Below the pieces are notes generated by a model that had not been told where the DNA came from, searched no databases, and was given only the letters and a program-made list of their open reading frames with translations. 64,000 nucleotides of DNA, taken from Deroplatys truncata. Its lineage: Eukaryota; Arthropoda; Insecta; Mantodea; Mantidae. The first letter of the stretch is position 1; the number at the start of each line of letters is the position of its first letter. The position numbers and the translations under genes were made by a program. The DNA lies in the NCBI GenBank assembly GCA_030765065.1, contig CM060977.1:161395052-161459051 (forward strand), in the 5' to 3' direction. This document shows positions 11,882 through 23,063 of the stretch, in pieces.

Positions 11882-12802
11882 TGAGGCAGTATTTTTAACA
11901 CTTAAATGATTTCAGTCTAATTTATAATATATAATTCAATAATAGCCCGCCTTAAAGCAATATGTGTATGTAACTATATATAAAAAGTGTATATTACAGT
12001 CATTGTAAATGTTTATATTATTGTATCTATGTTCAATAATGTTATGTGAATGTATTACGTAATTTAATAATGTAGAAGCTGTGAGAATAATAGGTTAAAA
12101 GTTGCTAACAGTAAGATAACTTTGAGGCAATAATGATTAAGAAAGTGTAATAATGCTACTAGTTATTCTTGGAGCAACAATAATGAAATTTTTGTGACAG
12201 TTTATAAAATAGCCAATCAACAACCAGAAAAAAGCTTAAGTTAAATAAAAGTATTCTATTGGATTAAGAATAGCCAATCAGAGACTTGAAATACAGAAAT
12301 TTACAAATTTAGGCGGTAGAGATCAAGTCAATTGCTTGTAGACAGCGCTCATAACCAGACGTATTAGTTGTAGACGGTGTTTCTAACCGGACGCGAGACA
12401 CGCCTTCGAGAAATTTAATACGTATTTTGTGTGAGACAAAAAAAGTGCAAGTAATTAATTTAAAAAATCTCACAGCTCTCTCTCTCTATATATCAGTGAA
12501 GTGTTATTTAAATCGTGTCAAGCAATAATAAAAGGAGTGAAATAAAATTATAATCTGTGTAAGCCTACATTCTTCAGTCGCACCACAACCCTGCGAAGAC
12601 AAACATGTCTCTAACAATAATACTGACGCAGCCGAGGCAAACATAAATATATAATATTTAAAGAAACGGTCAAAATTACAAAGTTAATATTCTTTAAACA
12701 TTTTTTTTGGGGGTAGGGCAAAGGCTACCGGAAACTTTTTACCATACGTGCGGTTGCAGCTACTTCAAGTTCGGCTCCCCAACAGTTGAAATATAATACA
12801 AC
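11882..12802 (+). repeat. ~0.9 kb dispersed repeat, possible LTR, copy 1
   Basis: This stretch matches 45350-46232 in reverse complement over its whole length, with moderate divergence and small indels. It holds two CCAAT-type boxes (AGCCAATCAACAACC and AGCCAATCAGAGAC near 12220-12290), a TATATATCAGTG motif near 12490, AATAAA-like signals near 12530, and an end rich in GCGGTTGCAGCTACTTC. These traits suit an LTR or promoter-bearing element, but I could not fix TG...CA ends or a primer-binding site. Confidence 0.75.
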
Positions 12803-12970
12803 TCCTTAAATACATCATCTTCAAACTGACTTTCCATAACGTAAAGATACAACAAAATAAAAATTTCACTTATTAAAGTATTTGTTATTCTCTGCTTCCA
12901 ACATTATTTCAGATCTTGTACAAAGAATTGCCCTTTACGGAATATATTAATTAATCTCTCCTAAAGTATC

Positions 12971-13018
<48 letters not shown>

Positions 13019-13717
13019 TACATCGAAATTAAATTCTTTCTTCAAATTCTGGATTCACTGAATATTTACGTAATTCTTTTACTGAAATAATTTAAATACA
13101 AATAGCTACAACGTGCTTTAAAATCCTTAATATATTTCCAAGTTTCTTAATTGTTCGTTTTCATATAAGCTTGTCTAATTTTTGCAGCACTAACTGATTA
13201 CTTGAACAAGGTTCGGACCATGAAGAAGAAGACGACGATGATGATAACTTCCTAAAATTAACATGTCAAAGTTAACAGAACATAGGGCTAGTGTTATTTA
13301 TAGCTTAGGCTACCAAGCAAAATTCCATAGAAACATTTTCAATAGGTTTTGAAGTGTTTGAAGTGTAATGAAATACACGGATAAAACTTGGAGATAAAGG
13401 AATGAGCAACATATATGACCAATGAGATTTTACATGTAGGGTTATTCATGTGCGTATATATGCATATAGTTTTAAATAATTGTTGGGTTTATAATCACAA
13501 CCCATATACAGAAGTAACGGTCTGTAAATCTTATTTTTCCTGTTTGCAAAGGAGTGATCTTTATATTCAGGGGATTCGTCAGGTTTGCAGGGCCTATGCC
13601 GTCTGAAGCACTCATGTCGCTTATAAACCTAACCTTATTTATAATAAAAATCGATAAGTTGAAACAAAATGAACAGAGGCCATGGAGGTTCACCAATCTA
13701 CCGGAAGTAAAATGTAT
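12803..13717. other. AT-rich spacer with a (TTA)n microsatellite
   Basis: Contains a (TTA)n run at 12971-13019 (about 16 units). Otherwise nothing is recognisable. Short frames at 13415-13775 lack domains. Confidence 0.5.
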
Positions 13718-14083
13718 GTTAATCTTACATGCCTTCCTCTACCCACTATCGTTTATTTTTATATCTCTTCCATAAACTATTTTTCTATTTACTTCATGTT
13801 AATCGAGACAAACATTTTCAGAAATTCATATCTGGGGAATCACGAGGTTGGAGCTATAATCAAAACTTTAAAAAGCGAATCGCTATATACTGGCTTTGAA
13901 AAATCCATGCTCTTTTCACATCACCAGAAACCAAGAGCAAAGAATATCCTGGAAATGGTTAATGCCGAAAAAAGTTTATTTGACATAAATTGTGTTTTAA
14001 CCAGATATATTTTTCGTATAATAAGCTTTCGTCTGTGTCTTATGGCTTGCCGGTTACACAGAATTATAAGAATCATGAATAAT
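13718..14083 (-). mobile_element. Divergent HINE fragment abutting a close copy
   Basis: Follows the order of the HINE 3' half (ACTTCATGTTAATCGAGA, a GAATATCCTGGAAATGGTTAA block, CATAAATTGTGTTTTAAC, TTATGGCTTGCCGGTTA). It shares diagnostic differences with the copies at 19527-20272 and 52139-53008. It ends where a close copy starts. Confidence 0.75.
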
Positions 14084-15789
14084 GTTGCACTCACATGACT
14101 TTCTCTACTCTTGTGCAAACTATTTTTACAAACGCTTATTCTCCATCTACTTCATGTTAGTCGAGATACATATTTGCAGAAATCTTATTGCTAATTTTCT
14201 CGTAGGTGCTAGGGGAATATGGTAAGCTTTAAGCGAATGTCAAATCTTTTAAGAGCTGGTTCCTCTGTGGAGTATTTCCATCTCTTTGCGTCTCCAGGAT
14301 ATAAAAAAACGAATAACGAATTCCCATTTGAGAAAAAGTATAAGTATTGGAAAATTAAACAAATTACAAGGAATATCTCGAAAATGGTTCACTGGACATA
14401 AAAAGTGTATGTGACAAATTGTGTGTTTTAACAAGATCTACATGTTTTGTGTAGCAAAATTTTGTCTATCACTTGCAGATTACCAGTTATGTAAAAGTCA
14501 TTCAGAATGAAGAGGACTTTTGAGACATTTCCAGGAAATTCTAGATATACATTTAATTTACCATGAAAATATCTTAAGTATATGATATTTTAATCAAAAT
14601 TATTGACCATAGTCTGAGGTGGGGACATTTTCTTGAAAGACTTCGTGTTGCATCCTTGGAAGATACTAACTCAAACCCCAAGTTTCGTATTTATCGTATT
14701 TGAGTTACGCTGTTCACAGACAGACACACTACGGACATGTTTCCAAAAATACTTTTATTTGGATTCAGGGCACCTCAAACATGTATTTCCGATGAAATCT
14801 CGGTATCGAATTTTTGGGTGGAATATAATACTTCCCCAACTTACTATCAGAGATTTTGGGGAAGTAACAAAGTGGGAGATGATGATAAAGTACATAGATC
14901 GTTCTGTAAATGTATGTTATGTGTATCTATTTCATCACCTAATAGAGCAGCAAAGTTGGAGTTGGGAAGAGTAGGTAGCAAGGGCATGATATTAGAAAGG
15001 ATACTTAAATATTGGTATAGATTGAAATTATTGGACGAGCATAATATCTTGAAGCAATGTTTAATAATGCAAGAAAAATTCAATGATCGGATGAACTGTG
15101 CTCAAGGAATAAGAAGAAGTTTACAGGAAATAGGAATGGGTAACTCATGGGAGGAGAGAAAGGGGTTAGTTAAAGGTTTCTGGGAGGAAGTGAGGAACAG
15201 AGTAGAAGATATAGAGAAACAAGAATTATTTCAAAGTCTGAAAGGAAAGAAAAGTTTGGAACTATATAGGCAATTAAAGGTGGACTGGGGAAGGAGAAGT
15301 ATGTGGATGTAGGTAATAGGTTAGTGAGAGAAGGGTGGGCCTGGTCTAGATTAAGTGCACATAGGTTAAGGGGAGATAGGAAGGGAGAGAATTTGAATAG
15401 GTGTCCTCTTTATGGAGAGGCACATAATGATTTGCTTTATATAATTGAAGTGAAGAAACTAAGTTGTGGAGAGATCAGTTTTTACCTAAAGAATGGGAGA
15501 ATGTTAACAAAGAAGTATTAAAAGTTAGGATAGTGAAAATACAAAATGAGAGGGATATAAAAGGAATACGAGAATTTATGGGGAGAGTAAGAGAAAAATG
15601 GTTTAGAAAAATAAAGCAATATGAATTTGTTATGACCCACCATGCATAAATAACTACGGTGTTAAAATGTATGATGGATCAAAGAAAGAAAAACTAGCAA
15701 CTCAAAGTAATGTATTAACATTTGTAAGAATTTTGTATAGTATTATATAAAATAAATTACCATCAATTATTATACGTAGTAGAGAAAGT
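14084..15789 (-). mobile_element. HINE split by a LINE insertion
   Basis: HINE sequence occupies 14084-14847 and 15774-15789. The last segment is ACGTAGTAGAGAAAGT, the missing 5' terminus. The LINE lies between, at the point where the element's terminal hairpin loop would be. Confidence 0.9.
14848..15766 (+). pseudogene. LINE ORF2 C-terminal fragment inserted in HINE
   Basis: The 5'-truncated LINE fragment encodes the region after the reverse transcriptase. It can be read across 14860-15645 with frame breaks: a segment with RAAKLELGRVGSKGMILERI, then IGMG, then NRVEDIEKQELF, then a knuckle reduced to one cysteine (CPLYGEAHND in place of a CPLC...H...C pattern), then a basic tail. It is related to the LINE at 24638-30161 (shared LERILK-WxR, IGMG and EVRNRVEDIE/TVRNRVEDIE blocks). 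It is flanked by TTACTAT (14841-14847) and TTATTAT (15767-15773), a 7-bp duplication with one mismatch. Confidence 0.82.
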
Positions 15790-16078
15790 AAAAATGGGTA
15801 CAGAAGGAAAACTTCATAGGTTATCCGCAGAAATTTCTAGATATACGATGTACAAATATCGAAAACATTTGTATGGTTTTAATAAAAAATCGTTAGACCC
15901 ATATTCAGAACGTAAAAAGAACGAGATATTTTCCACATAGAGAGTATTTTAATGTGGAAATATTTTCTAGAAAACCTGGATGTCATCTTCGAAAATGCTG
16001 AACTGAAATACAAAGCTTGGTATTTATCTGACAGTTCGTTTCTTGGTTATGCTGTTCACAGACAGAAGACACACGCAC
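15790..16078 (-). mobile_element. Divergent HINE fragment
   Basis: Begins immediately after the close copy's terminal AAAGT. It follows the middle of HINE in order: AAATCGTTAGACCC, a GAAAACCTGGATGTCATC block, ACAAAGCTTGGTATTTATCTG, then GTTATGCTGTTCACAGACAG. It is strongly diverged and lacks ends. Confidence 0.65.
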
Positions 16079-16906
16079 AATTTACCTATATTTAATATAT
16101 GCAATACATATATATAAAAAATGTACGCTTGTATATTTGGTAGTAGGTAATATGAATATATACTATTGGTCTTGGTTTCACATTATTGCATCTTTTATAG
16201 TTTTTAAATATATGTCTCATCCTTGACATGCGGTCGGAGGCCAGAAAGGGTTAAACAACCAAACTAGGATGAGGTGGAGAAAACCTCAGACGATCAGTCA
16301 ATCAGTTACAATAGAAGTTGACAGATTCCCCACAGAATATGTGCCCACATATCTTTGCAATTGCTTCTTGCACAGGAAACCCTGACCTTAGCCCGCACTC
16401 CCACATTGTCACTTATGTAACCGCATCTCCTTCATTTGGGCAAGAAAGCGTTCTTTCCTACTCAGGTGAGAAAATTAAGGTTGACCACTTGAAGCGCGAG
16501 CCGGTAATGGACGCCGACACTTTTCTCTTTCAACAAACGACAATAATTTATAAACCAGTCAAAAGATCCGACCGCTTTCGAAAGTGCCAGCGGGAAAGTG
16601 TTGTTGCCTGTCTCTCAGCATTCCGACGTTGCTGAAAAGCGTTTCAGTTGTGATTAGCTACTGATGCTACAAACAAACAGCAATCCCACAACATAAATTC
16701 ACACTTTGATAATATAATCGGGTGTGTCATTTCAGTTTCTGCTGAGGGGAGGGGCAAGATTGACTGAAGTTTCCTGAATTTTCATTGAATTTATACGACA
16801 CAAAAAATTTTAAAAGAAATTTTCTATTTTATTTTACGTCGCTTTAACTCCCGGATCATATCGCGACGGATCTGTTGGTGGATATCTCTTAGAACGATAT
16901 GTGTGG
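16079..16906. other. No feature recognised
   Basis: Mixed sequence. The 105-codon + frame at 16318-16635 has no domain that I recognise. The last ~70 bp introduce the tandem array. Confidence 0.4.
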
Positions 16907-17703
16907 TCAGTTAGCCTTCTAGGTCTCATCCCTGTAACCACCTGCTTCATGCCGTACAGATGGCATTTAGAGTGCCGTCCAGTCTAACCGCCGCCCTCAC
17001 ACAGAAAGGCGGACAGCTAGCCTTCTAGGTCTCATCCCTGTAACCACCTGCTTCATGCCGTACAGATGGCATTTAGAGTGCCGTCCAGTATAACCGCCGC
17101 CCTCACACAGAAAGGCGGACAGCTAGCCTTCTAGGTCTCATCCTTGTAACCACCTGCTTCATGCCGTACAGATGGCATTTAGAGTGCCGTCCAGTCTAAC
17201 CGCCGCCCTCACACAGAAAGGCGGACAGCTAGCCTTCTAGGTCTCATCCCTGTAACCGCCTGCTTCATGCCGTACAGATGGCATTTAGAGTGCCGTCCAG
17301 TCTAACCGCCGCCCTCACACAGAAAGGCGGACAGCTAGCCTTCTAGTTTTCATCCCTGTAACCACCTGCTTCATGCCGTACAGATGGCATTTAGAGTGCC
17401 GTCCAGTCTAACCGCCGCCCTCACACAGAAAGGCGGACAGCTAGCCTTCTAGTTCTCATCCCTGTAACCACCTGCTTCATGCCGTACAGATGGCATTTAG
17501 AGTGCTGTCCAGTCTAACCGCCGCCCTCACACAGAAAGGCGGACAGCTAGCCTTCTAGGTCTCATCCCTGTAGCCACCTGCTTCATGCCGTACAGATAGC
17601 ATTTGGGTGCCGTCCAGTCTAACGGCCGCCCTCACACAGAAAGGTGGACAGTTAGCCTTCTAGGTCTCATCCCTATAACCACCTGCTTCATGCCGTGCAG
17701 TCT
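16907..17703 (+). repeat. 106-bp tandem array, about 7.5 units
   Basis: Units start with AGGTCTCATCC at 16921, 17027, 17133, 17239, 17345, 17451, 17557 and 17662, a regular 106-bp period (the last step is 105). Units are very similar, with a few substitutions such as CTCATCCTTG or TAGTTTTCATC. Each unit holds two small inverted repeats, TGCC...GGCA and CCGCC...GGCGG. GC is higher than in the flanks. Confidence 0.96.
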
Positions 17704-17764
17704 AGCTGTTTACATTGTCTGTGGGCAGCATTCGCTATTACCACTTATTTTTCATTTTACTATT
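17704..17764. other. Spacer between array and SINE
   Basis: AT-rich link with no feature. Confidence 0.4.
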
Positions 17765-17934
17765 GTTTTAGACTTAAGGTGGGCGTGGTATTAAATATCC
17801 AATACGGTATTTACCTTGGCGACAGAGGGAAACCGCGAAAAAACCTAAGACAGATTGGTCGGCCCACGGGATTTGAACCCGGGACCTCCCCAATGAGGGT
17901 CACAGACTTTACCGCCTGAGTCATCCCGCTCTGT
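17765..17934 (-). mobile_element. tRNA-derived SINE, family C, copy 1
   Basis: On the - strand, GAGCGGGATGACTCAGGCGG serves as the A-box region and GGGTTCAAATCCCG as the B box. They are followed by GGTTTTTTCGCGGTTTCCC and a tail shared with 61372-61539 (ATTGGATATT in both). Confidence 0.85.
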
Positions 17935-18030
17935 TAAGCAAATCTTGATTTATTTCTTAAATGTGAAATGTTCATATTAAGAGTACAGTTGCAATCTTTA
18001 TTCTGCTAGAGTAATAATATTTCCATTCAT
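17935..18030. other. Spacer
   Basis: AT-rich, no feature. Confidence 0.4.
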
Positions 18031-18402
18031 TCATTATCTGTTTACCCTCCTCTTATGTAGGACTTACACCCCCCCCCAGGACTTACAGGCGGGTGCCTGG
18101 GGTCAGAGGCCGTCGAGGAGCAGACACTCGTGGATCAAACAGAACATCCAGGATGGGTGATCAGCCCGATGCCTGGTATGGGATGAAGGAAGTAGTGGAA
18201 ACGAAATGTCGGTGAAATGAATGAAAGGAAAGGTGATGATGTAGCAGTTGGTGGAATGAATGGCGGGGGAAACCGGAGAACCTGGAGAAAACCCGCCCAG
18301 ACGCCGCTTCGTCCACCACAAATCCCACATGCAGGTCCCTGGAATTGAACGCGGGCCTCCTCGGTGGGAGGAGAGCGGTCTAACCACTCGGCCACGGCGA
18401 GG
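18031..18402 (-). mobile_element. tRNA-derived SINE, family B, copy 1
   Basis: On the - strand it begins GCCGTGGCCGAGTGGTTAGA, a Leu/Ser-tRNA-like head. The B box is GCGTTCAATTCC, where the other copy has GGGTTCAATCC. It matches 33257-33638 along its length, including the GGCATCGGGCTGATCACCC block, and ends in (AATG)n. Both strands carry ~90-codon frames (18103-18395) that are by-products of the SINE. I saw no exact target duplication. Confidence 0.92.
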
Positions 18403-18571
18403 TAATTAGGTAATTATTTTTCATAACTTAGGGAGGCATAACGCCCCTGAATGTAAGAGGCATCCTCTTGATACTGAGACATTGATTTGTTCATCGTAAA
18501 GAACCATGACTTAGAAAAAGAAGCCCTGTTATTGATTAATGATAAACTTCGTCTTCAGTTAGTAAAAAAAA
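18403..18571. other. Spacer
   Basis: No feature recognised. Confidence 0.4.
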
Positions 18572-19450
18572 TCTGATGTGTTACACTCACATGACTTTCC
18601 CTACTCTTGTACAAACTATATTTACAAACTCCTATTTTGCATCTATTTCATATTAATCGAGATAAACATTTGCAGAAACGATCTTTTGACGTGCAAAGAG
18701 AATTACATTTTACACATAGAGACCAGTTCTAAAAATATTTGACTATCGCTTAAGGCGTACTATGTTCCCCTTGTTTTGTATTTGCAAGGGCAATATAGAA
18801 ATACAGTAGCCTTTAAGCATAGACATATCTCTTAATAGCTGGTTGCTATGTGCAGCACCATTCTCTTTGACACAGATTAATACTCTTTTCATATCCAAGA
18901 CAAAAAAAATGAATAACGAATTCCCATTTGAGAAAATAAGTAATGAAAAATTTAATGGAATAACAAGTATATCTCGAAAATGGTTCACTGAACAAAAGAA
19001 ATGTATATGACATAAATTGTGTATTTTAACGCGATCTACATTTTTTGTGTAGTAAAATTTTGTTTATCTCTTATGGTTTACCAGTTATGCAAAAGTCGTT
19101 CACAATGAAGAATACTTTTGGAGACATTCCCAGAAAATTCCAGATATACATTTCATTTGTCATGAAAATATCTTAAATATATGATATTTTAATCAAATTC
19201 ATTAGAGCCATTTTTGAGAAAATTAAAATTTTCGAAAAATGTTCCACATAAAGGGTAATCGGGGGTGGGGGGATTTTCTTGAAAACCTTCGTGTCGCATC
19301 TCTGGAAGTTACTGAGCCTAAATACCAAGTTTGGTGTTTATCTGACTGTTCGTTTCTGAGTTATGCTGTTCACGAAAAATGCCTTTTTTGGATTCAGGGG
19401 GTCTCAAAACATGTATTTCCGGTGAAATCTCGGTATCGAGTTTTTGGGTG
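18572..19450 (-). mobile_element. HINE of the fold-back subfamily, 5' end missing
   Basis: The 3' end and core are present, and the copy breaks off after TTTTTGGGTG at about 19450, before the 5' terminal repeat. Between 18690 and 18890 it carries an ~85-bp imperfect inverted duplication of the GCAAAGAGAAT...CTTTAAGC block around a short TTTTGTATT loop. The same arrangement is seen at 28447-28660. Confidence 0.88.
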
Positions 19451-19526
19451 CAGTAATACCTATGCATATGATAAAACCGCAATAAAAAGTATATAATAGT
19501 TTAGCTACTGTGAATAAACCATTTAG
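19451..19526. other. Spacer between close and divergent HINE
   Basis: Short AT-rich link without features. Confidence 0.4.
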
Positions 19527-20272
19527 TGTGTTGCACTCACATGATTTCCCTACTCACTTTTCTACAAATTATTTATACAAAGACTTATTCCTCTATCTAG
19601 TTGTTAATCAAGAGAAACCTTGATTACACATTTCCACATTTCGGTATAATGATAAGAAGGACAAGAGGTATAGCGATAGTCAGATTTTTAAAAAGCGTGA
19701 CCCCATGCGATGGCTTTGAAATTCCACGATCTTTACATGACCACGAGAAAAAAAGAATAGCGACTTTCCACTTGAGAAGAGTATAAATACTTGAAAATTC
19801 AAGCCAATATCAAAGAGTATCTTGGAAATGGTTAAAGTCACAAAAACTTTTATTTTACATAAATTATTTGCTTTAACAGATCTTCATTTTATGTGTAGTA
19901 AGATCTTTGTGTTACCTTAGGGGGTTACCAATTAAACAAAAGTCATTCAGTACGAACAGGAGTTCACAGAACATTACCAGAAAATTCAGGGTATACGTTT
20001 TATTTGTCAATCAAATATCTTAAACATTGGTATTTTAATCAAACTCTTTAGAGCCATTTTTGAGAAAACTAAAAATAGCGAAAAATTGTCCGTATAAAGG
20101 GTAGTTTTTGTGAGCTCTTCGTGTCTCCCTTGTAAGATGCTTTAACCATCAGACACACAGACACTTTTATAATTTATTATTATTTTTTCTGGATTCAGGA
20201 GGTATTAAAGTGCATTTCCGTGAACTTTTGGCATTGAATTTTTGGGTGTAAGGTCATACTACCTCTTAAAGA
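19527..20272 (-). mobile_element. Divergent HINE copy
   Basis: Starts TGTGTTGCACTCACATGAT, follows the HINE block order to TTGAATTTTTGGGTG and a decayed 5' end (CTACCTCTTAAAGAAAG). The microsatellite position has only CAGACACACAGACAC. Confidence 0.75.
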
Positions 20273-20561
20273 AAGATTTTTGCTTTCTTTTAACGCTAGA
20301 TGAACTCGACCCAAAACTTGGATGTGATGATTTCACCGTTGTGTGGTCCCTAATCCCTTCCAAAAGGGAAGGAATCTCTCTCTCTCCCTCCCTCTCCCTC
20401 TCTCTCTCTCTGTGCGTGTGTAAAAAACATAACTCAGAAACGAAAACTCGGATCTCAAAACCTGTATATAAATGCCGGCATATTTTAAAGACACAAGGGG
20501 AAAGTTTTAATGAAATTCCCTCCTCCTGGAAGACAATGAACCAGTACAACAGAATTAAATT
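20273..20561. other. Spacer with a CT-rich microsatellite
   Basis: A CTCTCTCCCTC-type tract lies at 20374-20411, followed by GTGTGTAAAAAACATAACTCAGAAACG. The latter is a piece of the HINE 5' block, so this may be another decayed + copy at about 20400-20520. The 141-codon + frame here is judged a chance frame. Confidence 0.45.
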
Positions 20562-20840
20562 GAGCTTTATTTATGGATGCTCTTTAACAGCTCTTGTCCT
20601 TAGCGTCCCATTCTATATTGGCGTGAACACCGGTAATTTTGCTCAGAGGCCTCTTTATCAGGCTTGAGGTTCTTTTACATGCCGTAAATCTACGACACGA
20701 GACCACCAGCTTTACTTCCCTTCCGAAGGAAGCCAAGCTAAGGATTTTTTACGCCCGAAAAAAAAATGCCATCGCCCTCAGGCGGATTTGAACCTGCGAC
20801 CTTGGGAACTGGAGGCTATCGCGCCGCTACACCACGGAGG
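20562..20840 (-). mobile_element. tRNA-derived SINE, family A, copy 2 (best preserved)
   Basis: On the - strand it starts CCTCCGTGGTGTAGCGGCGC (A-box region) with B box GCAGGTTCAAATCCGCC. It continues with GGGCGTAAAAAATCC and a block ending CATCCATAAATAAAGC. This is the copy that best shows the tRNA-like head and defines the family. Confidence 0.9.
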
Positions 20841-21200
20841 ACGACACCAGTGCAATAAATGAATCAGTTTTACTACTAAGGATAAAACGTCTTATGAATT
20901 TACGTATGATATTTATATTAAAGTTACCAAAATTCCAGTACCTAACGGACACCATTTAAATAATGCTAATGGAGGTCAGAAGAGAGACATTTCTAAAATT
21001 GTACAGTGTGCCACTTCGTTAACTCTCTATGACTGTTATATTTGATATTTAATAAAAACGCAAAAGGAAAGGATAAAATTGCCGGGAATAGATGTTTAAG
21101 GCATTAACTAGGTATAATCTATTATACAACAAATAGAAAATCCGTAAAGAACTTAGTATTGCTTAGTATTTTAGGTATTACTTGATACTTTAGGAAAATA
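20841..21200. other. No feature recognised
   Basis: AT-rich spacer. Confidence 0.4.
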
Positions 21201-22038
21201 TCTGATGTATTACACTCACATGACTTTCTCTACTCTTGTACAAACTATTTTTACAAACGCGTATTCTCCATATGCTTCATGTTTATCGAGATGTTAATCT
21301 TATTGCTAATTTTCTTGTAGATGCAAGGGGAATTGGTAGGCTTTAAGCGATAGTCAAATATTTTAAGAGCTGGTTGCAATGTGGAATATTCCATTCTCTT
21401 TGCATTACCATAACAAAAAAATTAATAATGAATTCCCATTTGAGAATAAGTATAAGTATTGGAAAATTTAAGAGAGTAACAAGCAATATTTCTAAAATGG
21501 TTCACTCAACAAAACAAATGTACATGACATAAATTGTGTATTTTAACGCGATCTACATTTTATGTGTAATAAAGTTTTGCCTATCTCTTATGGTTTACCA
21601 GTTATGCAAAAGTCGTTCACAATGAAGAACACTTTTGGAGACATTCCCAGACAATTCAAGATATACATTTTATTTGTCATGAAAATATCTTAAACATATG
21701 ATATTTTAATCAAAATCGTTAGAGCCATTTTTGAGAAAAATAAATTTTTCGAGAAATGTTCCATGTAAAGGGTAATCTGGGGTGGGGGGATTTTCTTGAA
21801 AACCTTCGTGTTGCATCTCTGGAAGATACTGAACCTAAATACCGAGTTTGGTGTTTATCCGACTGTTCGTTTCTGAGTTATGCTGTTCACAGACACACAC
21901 ACACATACGGACATGTTCCCAAAATGCTGTTTTTGGATTCAGGGGGCCTCAAAACATGTATTTCCGGTGAAATCTCGGTATCGAATTTTTGGGTGGAATA
22001 CAATACTTCCCCTACTTACTATACGTAGTAGAGAAGGT
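21201..22038 (-). mobile_element. HINE, full length
   Basis: TCTGATG at 21201 to AGTAGAGAAGGT at 22038, with hairpins at both ends and a short (AC)n. It is flanked by A-rich DNA and AAAA. Confidence 0.94.
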
Positions 22039-22127
22039 AAAAATGAACAAATAAACGACAGTATTCTTCAAACGGTGTTTAACGCTCGTTCTTACTACAT
22101 ACGGCAGCACAGGCGGTGGTTACATGA
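22039..22127. other. Spacer
   Basis: No feature. Confidence 0.4.
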
Positions 22128-22306
22128 AAGGAAATGATAATTGGGAAAGGAAATTTGCGAAGAAAACGTTTGAGGTCTAAGTTTAAATTACCTCCCAGGC
22201 ATTTGCTGGCTATAAGAACTAGGAAAATCTGGAAAAACCTTAGTCAGGATGACGGTCCTGGTGGGATTTGAACCGCAGGCCTTAACGACCTCGTCTCCCC
22301 GTGTCG
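22128..22306 (-). mobile_element. tRNA-derived SINE, family E, copy 1
   Basis: On the - strand it begins ACACGGGGAGACGAGGTCGTT with B box GCGGTTCAAATCCC, then CCAGATTTTCCTAG and a body ending near CAAATTTCCTTTCCC. Head and body match 56508-56722. Confidence 0.83.
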
Positions 22307-23063
22307 TTGCACATGTGGACAGAATAGGTTCCATCCATAAGACGACAAGATATGAATCATCCTTGGAAAAGGTTGACAGACTGGTATAGTGTTGAGACGG
22401 AACAGACCGCGTTGTCTAAACCTGGTGCAGAAGTATGACTATCGTTTTCCTTTATTGTTATCCTCTATTTCAGTTTTTGGCAACAGCTCAAGTTAGCACT
22501 CACTATGAATTCCAAGTATCTGAAGCGGTCCCTCACTCTACTACCTCAAGTGTATCTTCCTTGCGTTTCTTCATCGTTGACATTTAGTTCTATTAGCATG
22601 TTTCTAAGGATATTCTGTTTTTCTGCTAGCAGTGCCATATTATCAGCAAATCTTATGCACTGAAGCCGAATTTCTTAAATAATATTTACGTTTTTCGTAT
22701 TGTGTACTTAATATTATTCATTTCTTCTGGTTTACAAAGCCACCAATTGTATATTTATATTTTCATAACCCCAATTAATTTTACTTTTGTTTTGTGATAC
22801 TTATTTTGATGCATTACTTTAATGTGATCATGCAATTGTTTCTACAATACATAATTGGTTTAACGTTAGTTTTAGTAATGTATGTTACCACAATTTCCCA
22901 GGATGCATCGAGATATCACACAATAATGTATAATTTTAACATCATAACTTGTTGGTGATTGAACTACAACACAGAGAAAACTGCAGAATATTACGTTACT
23001 TTGTGGTTTAGACGCACGTGAATATAAATTATAATTGTAGGTTTGAAGAAATAAATGTAAAAA
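22307..23063. other. No feature recognised
   Basis: Unique-looking AT-rich sequence without a domain-bearing frame. Confidence 0.4.

Noticed and set aside
16907..17703. A CRISPR-like regular repeat array
   Set aside because: The 106-bp units are contiguous without unique spacers, and the window is eukaryotic. It is a minisatellite.
18103..18395. Proline-rich ~90-codon frames, repeated at 33268-33580
   Set aside because: Both are readings of the same SINE family, including its tRNA-like head.
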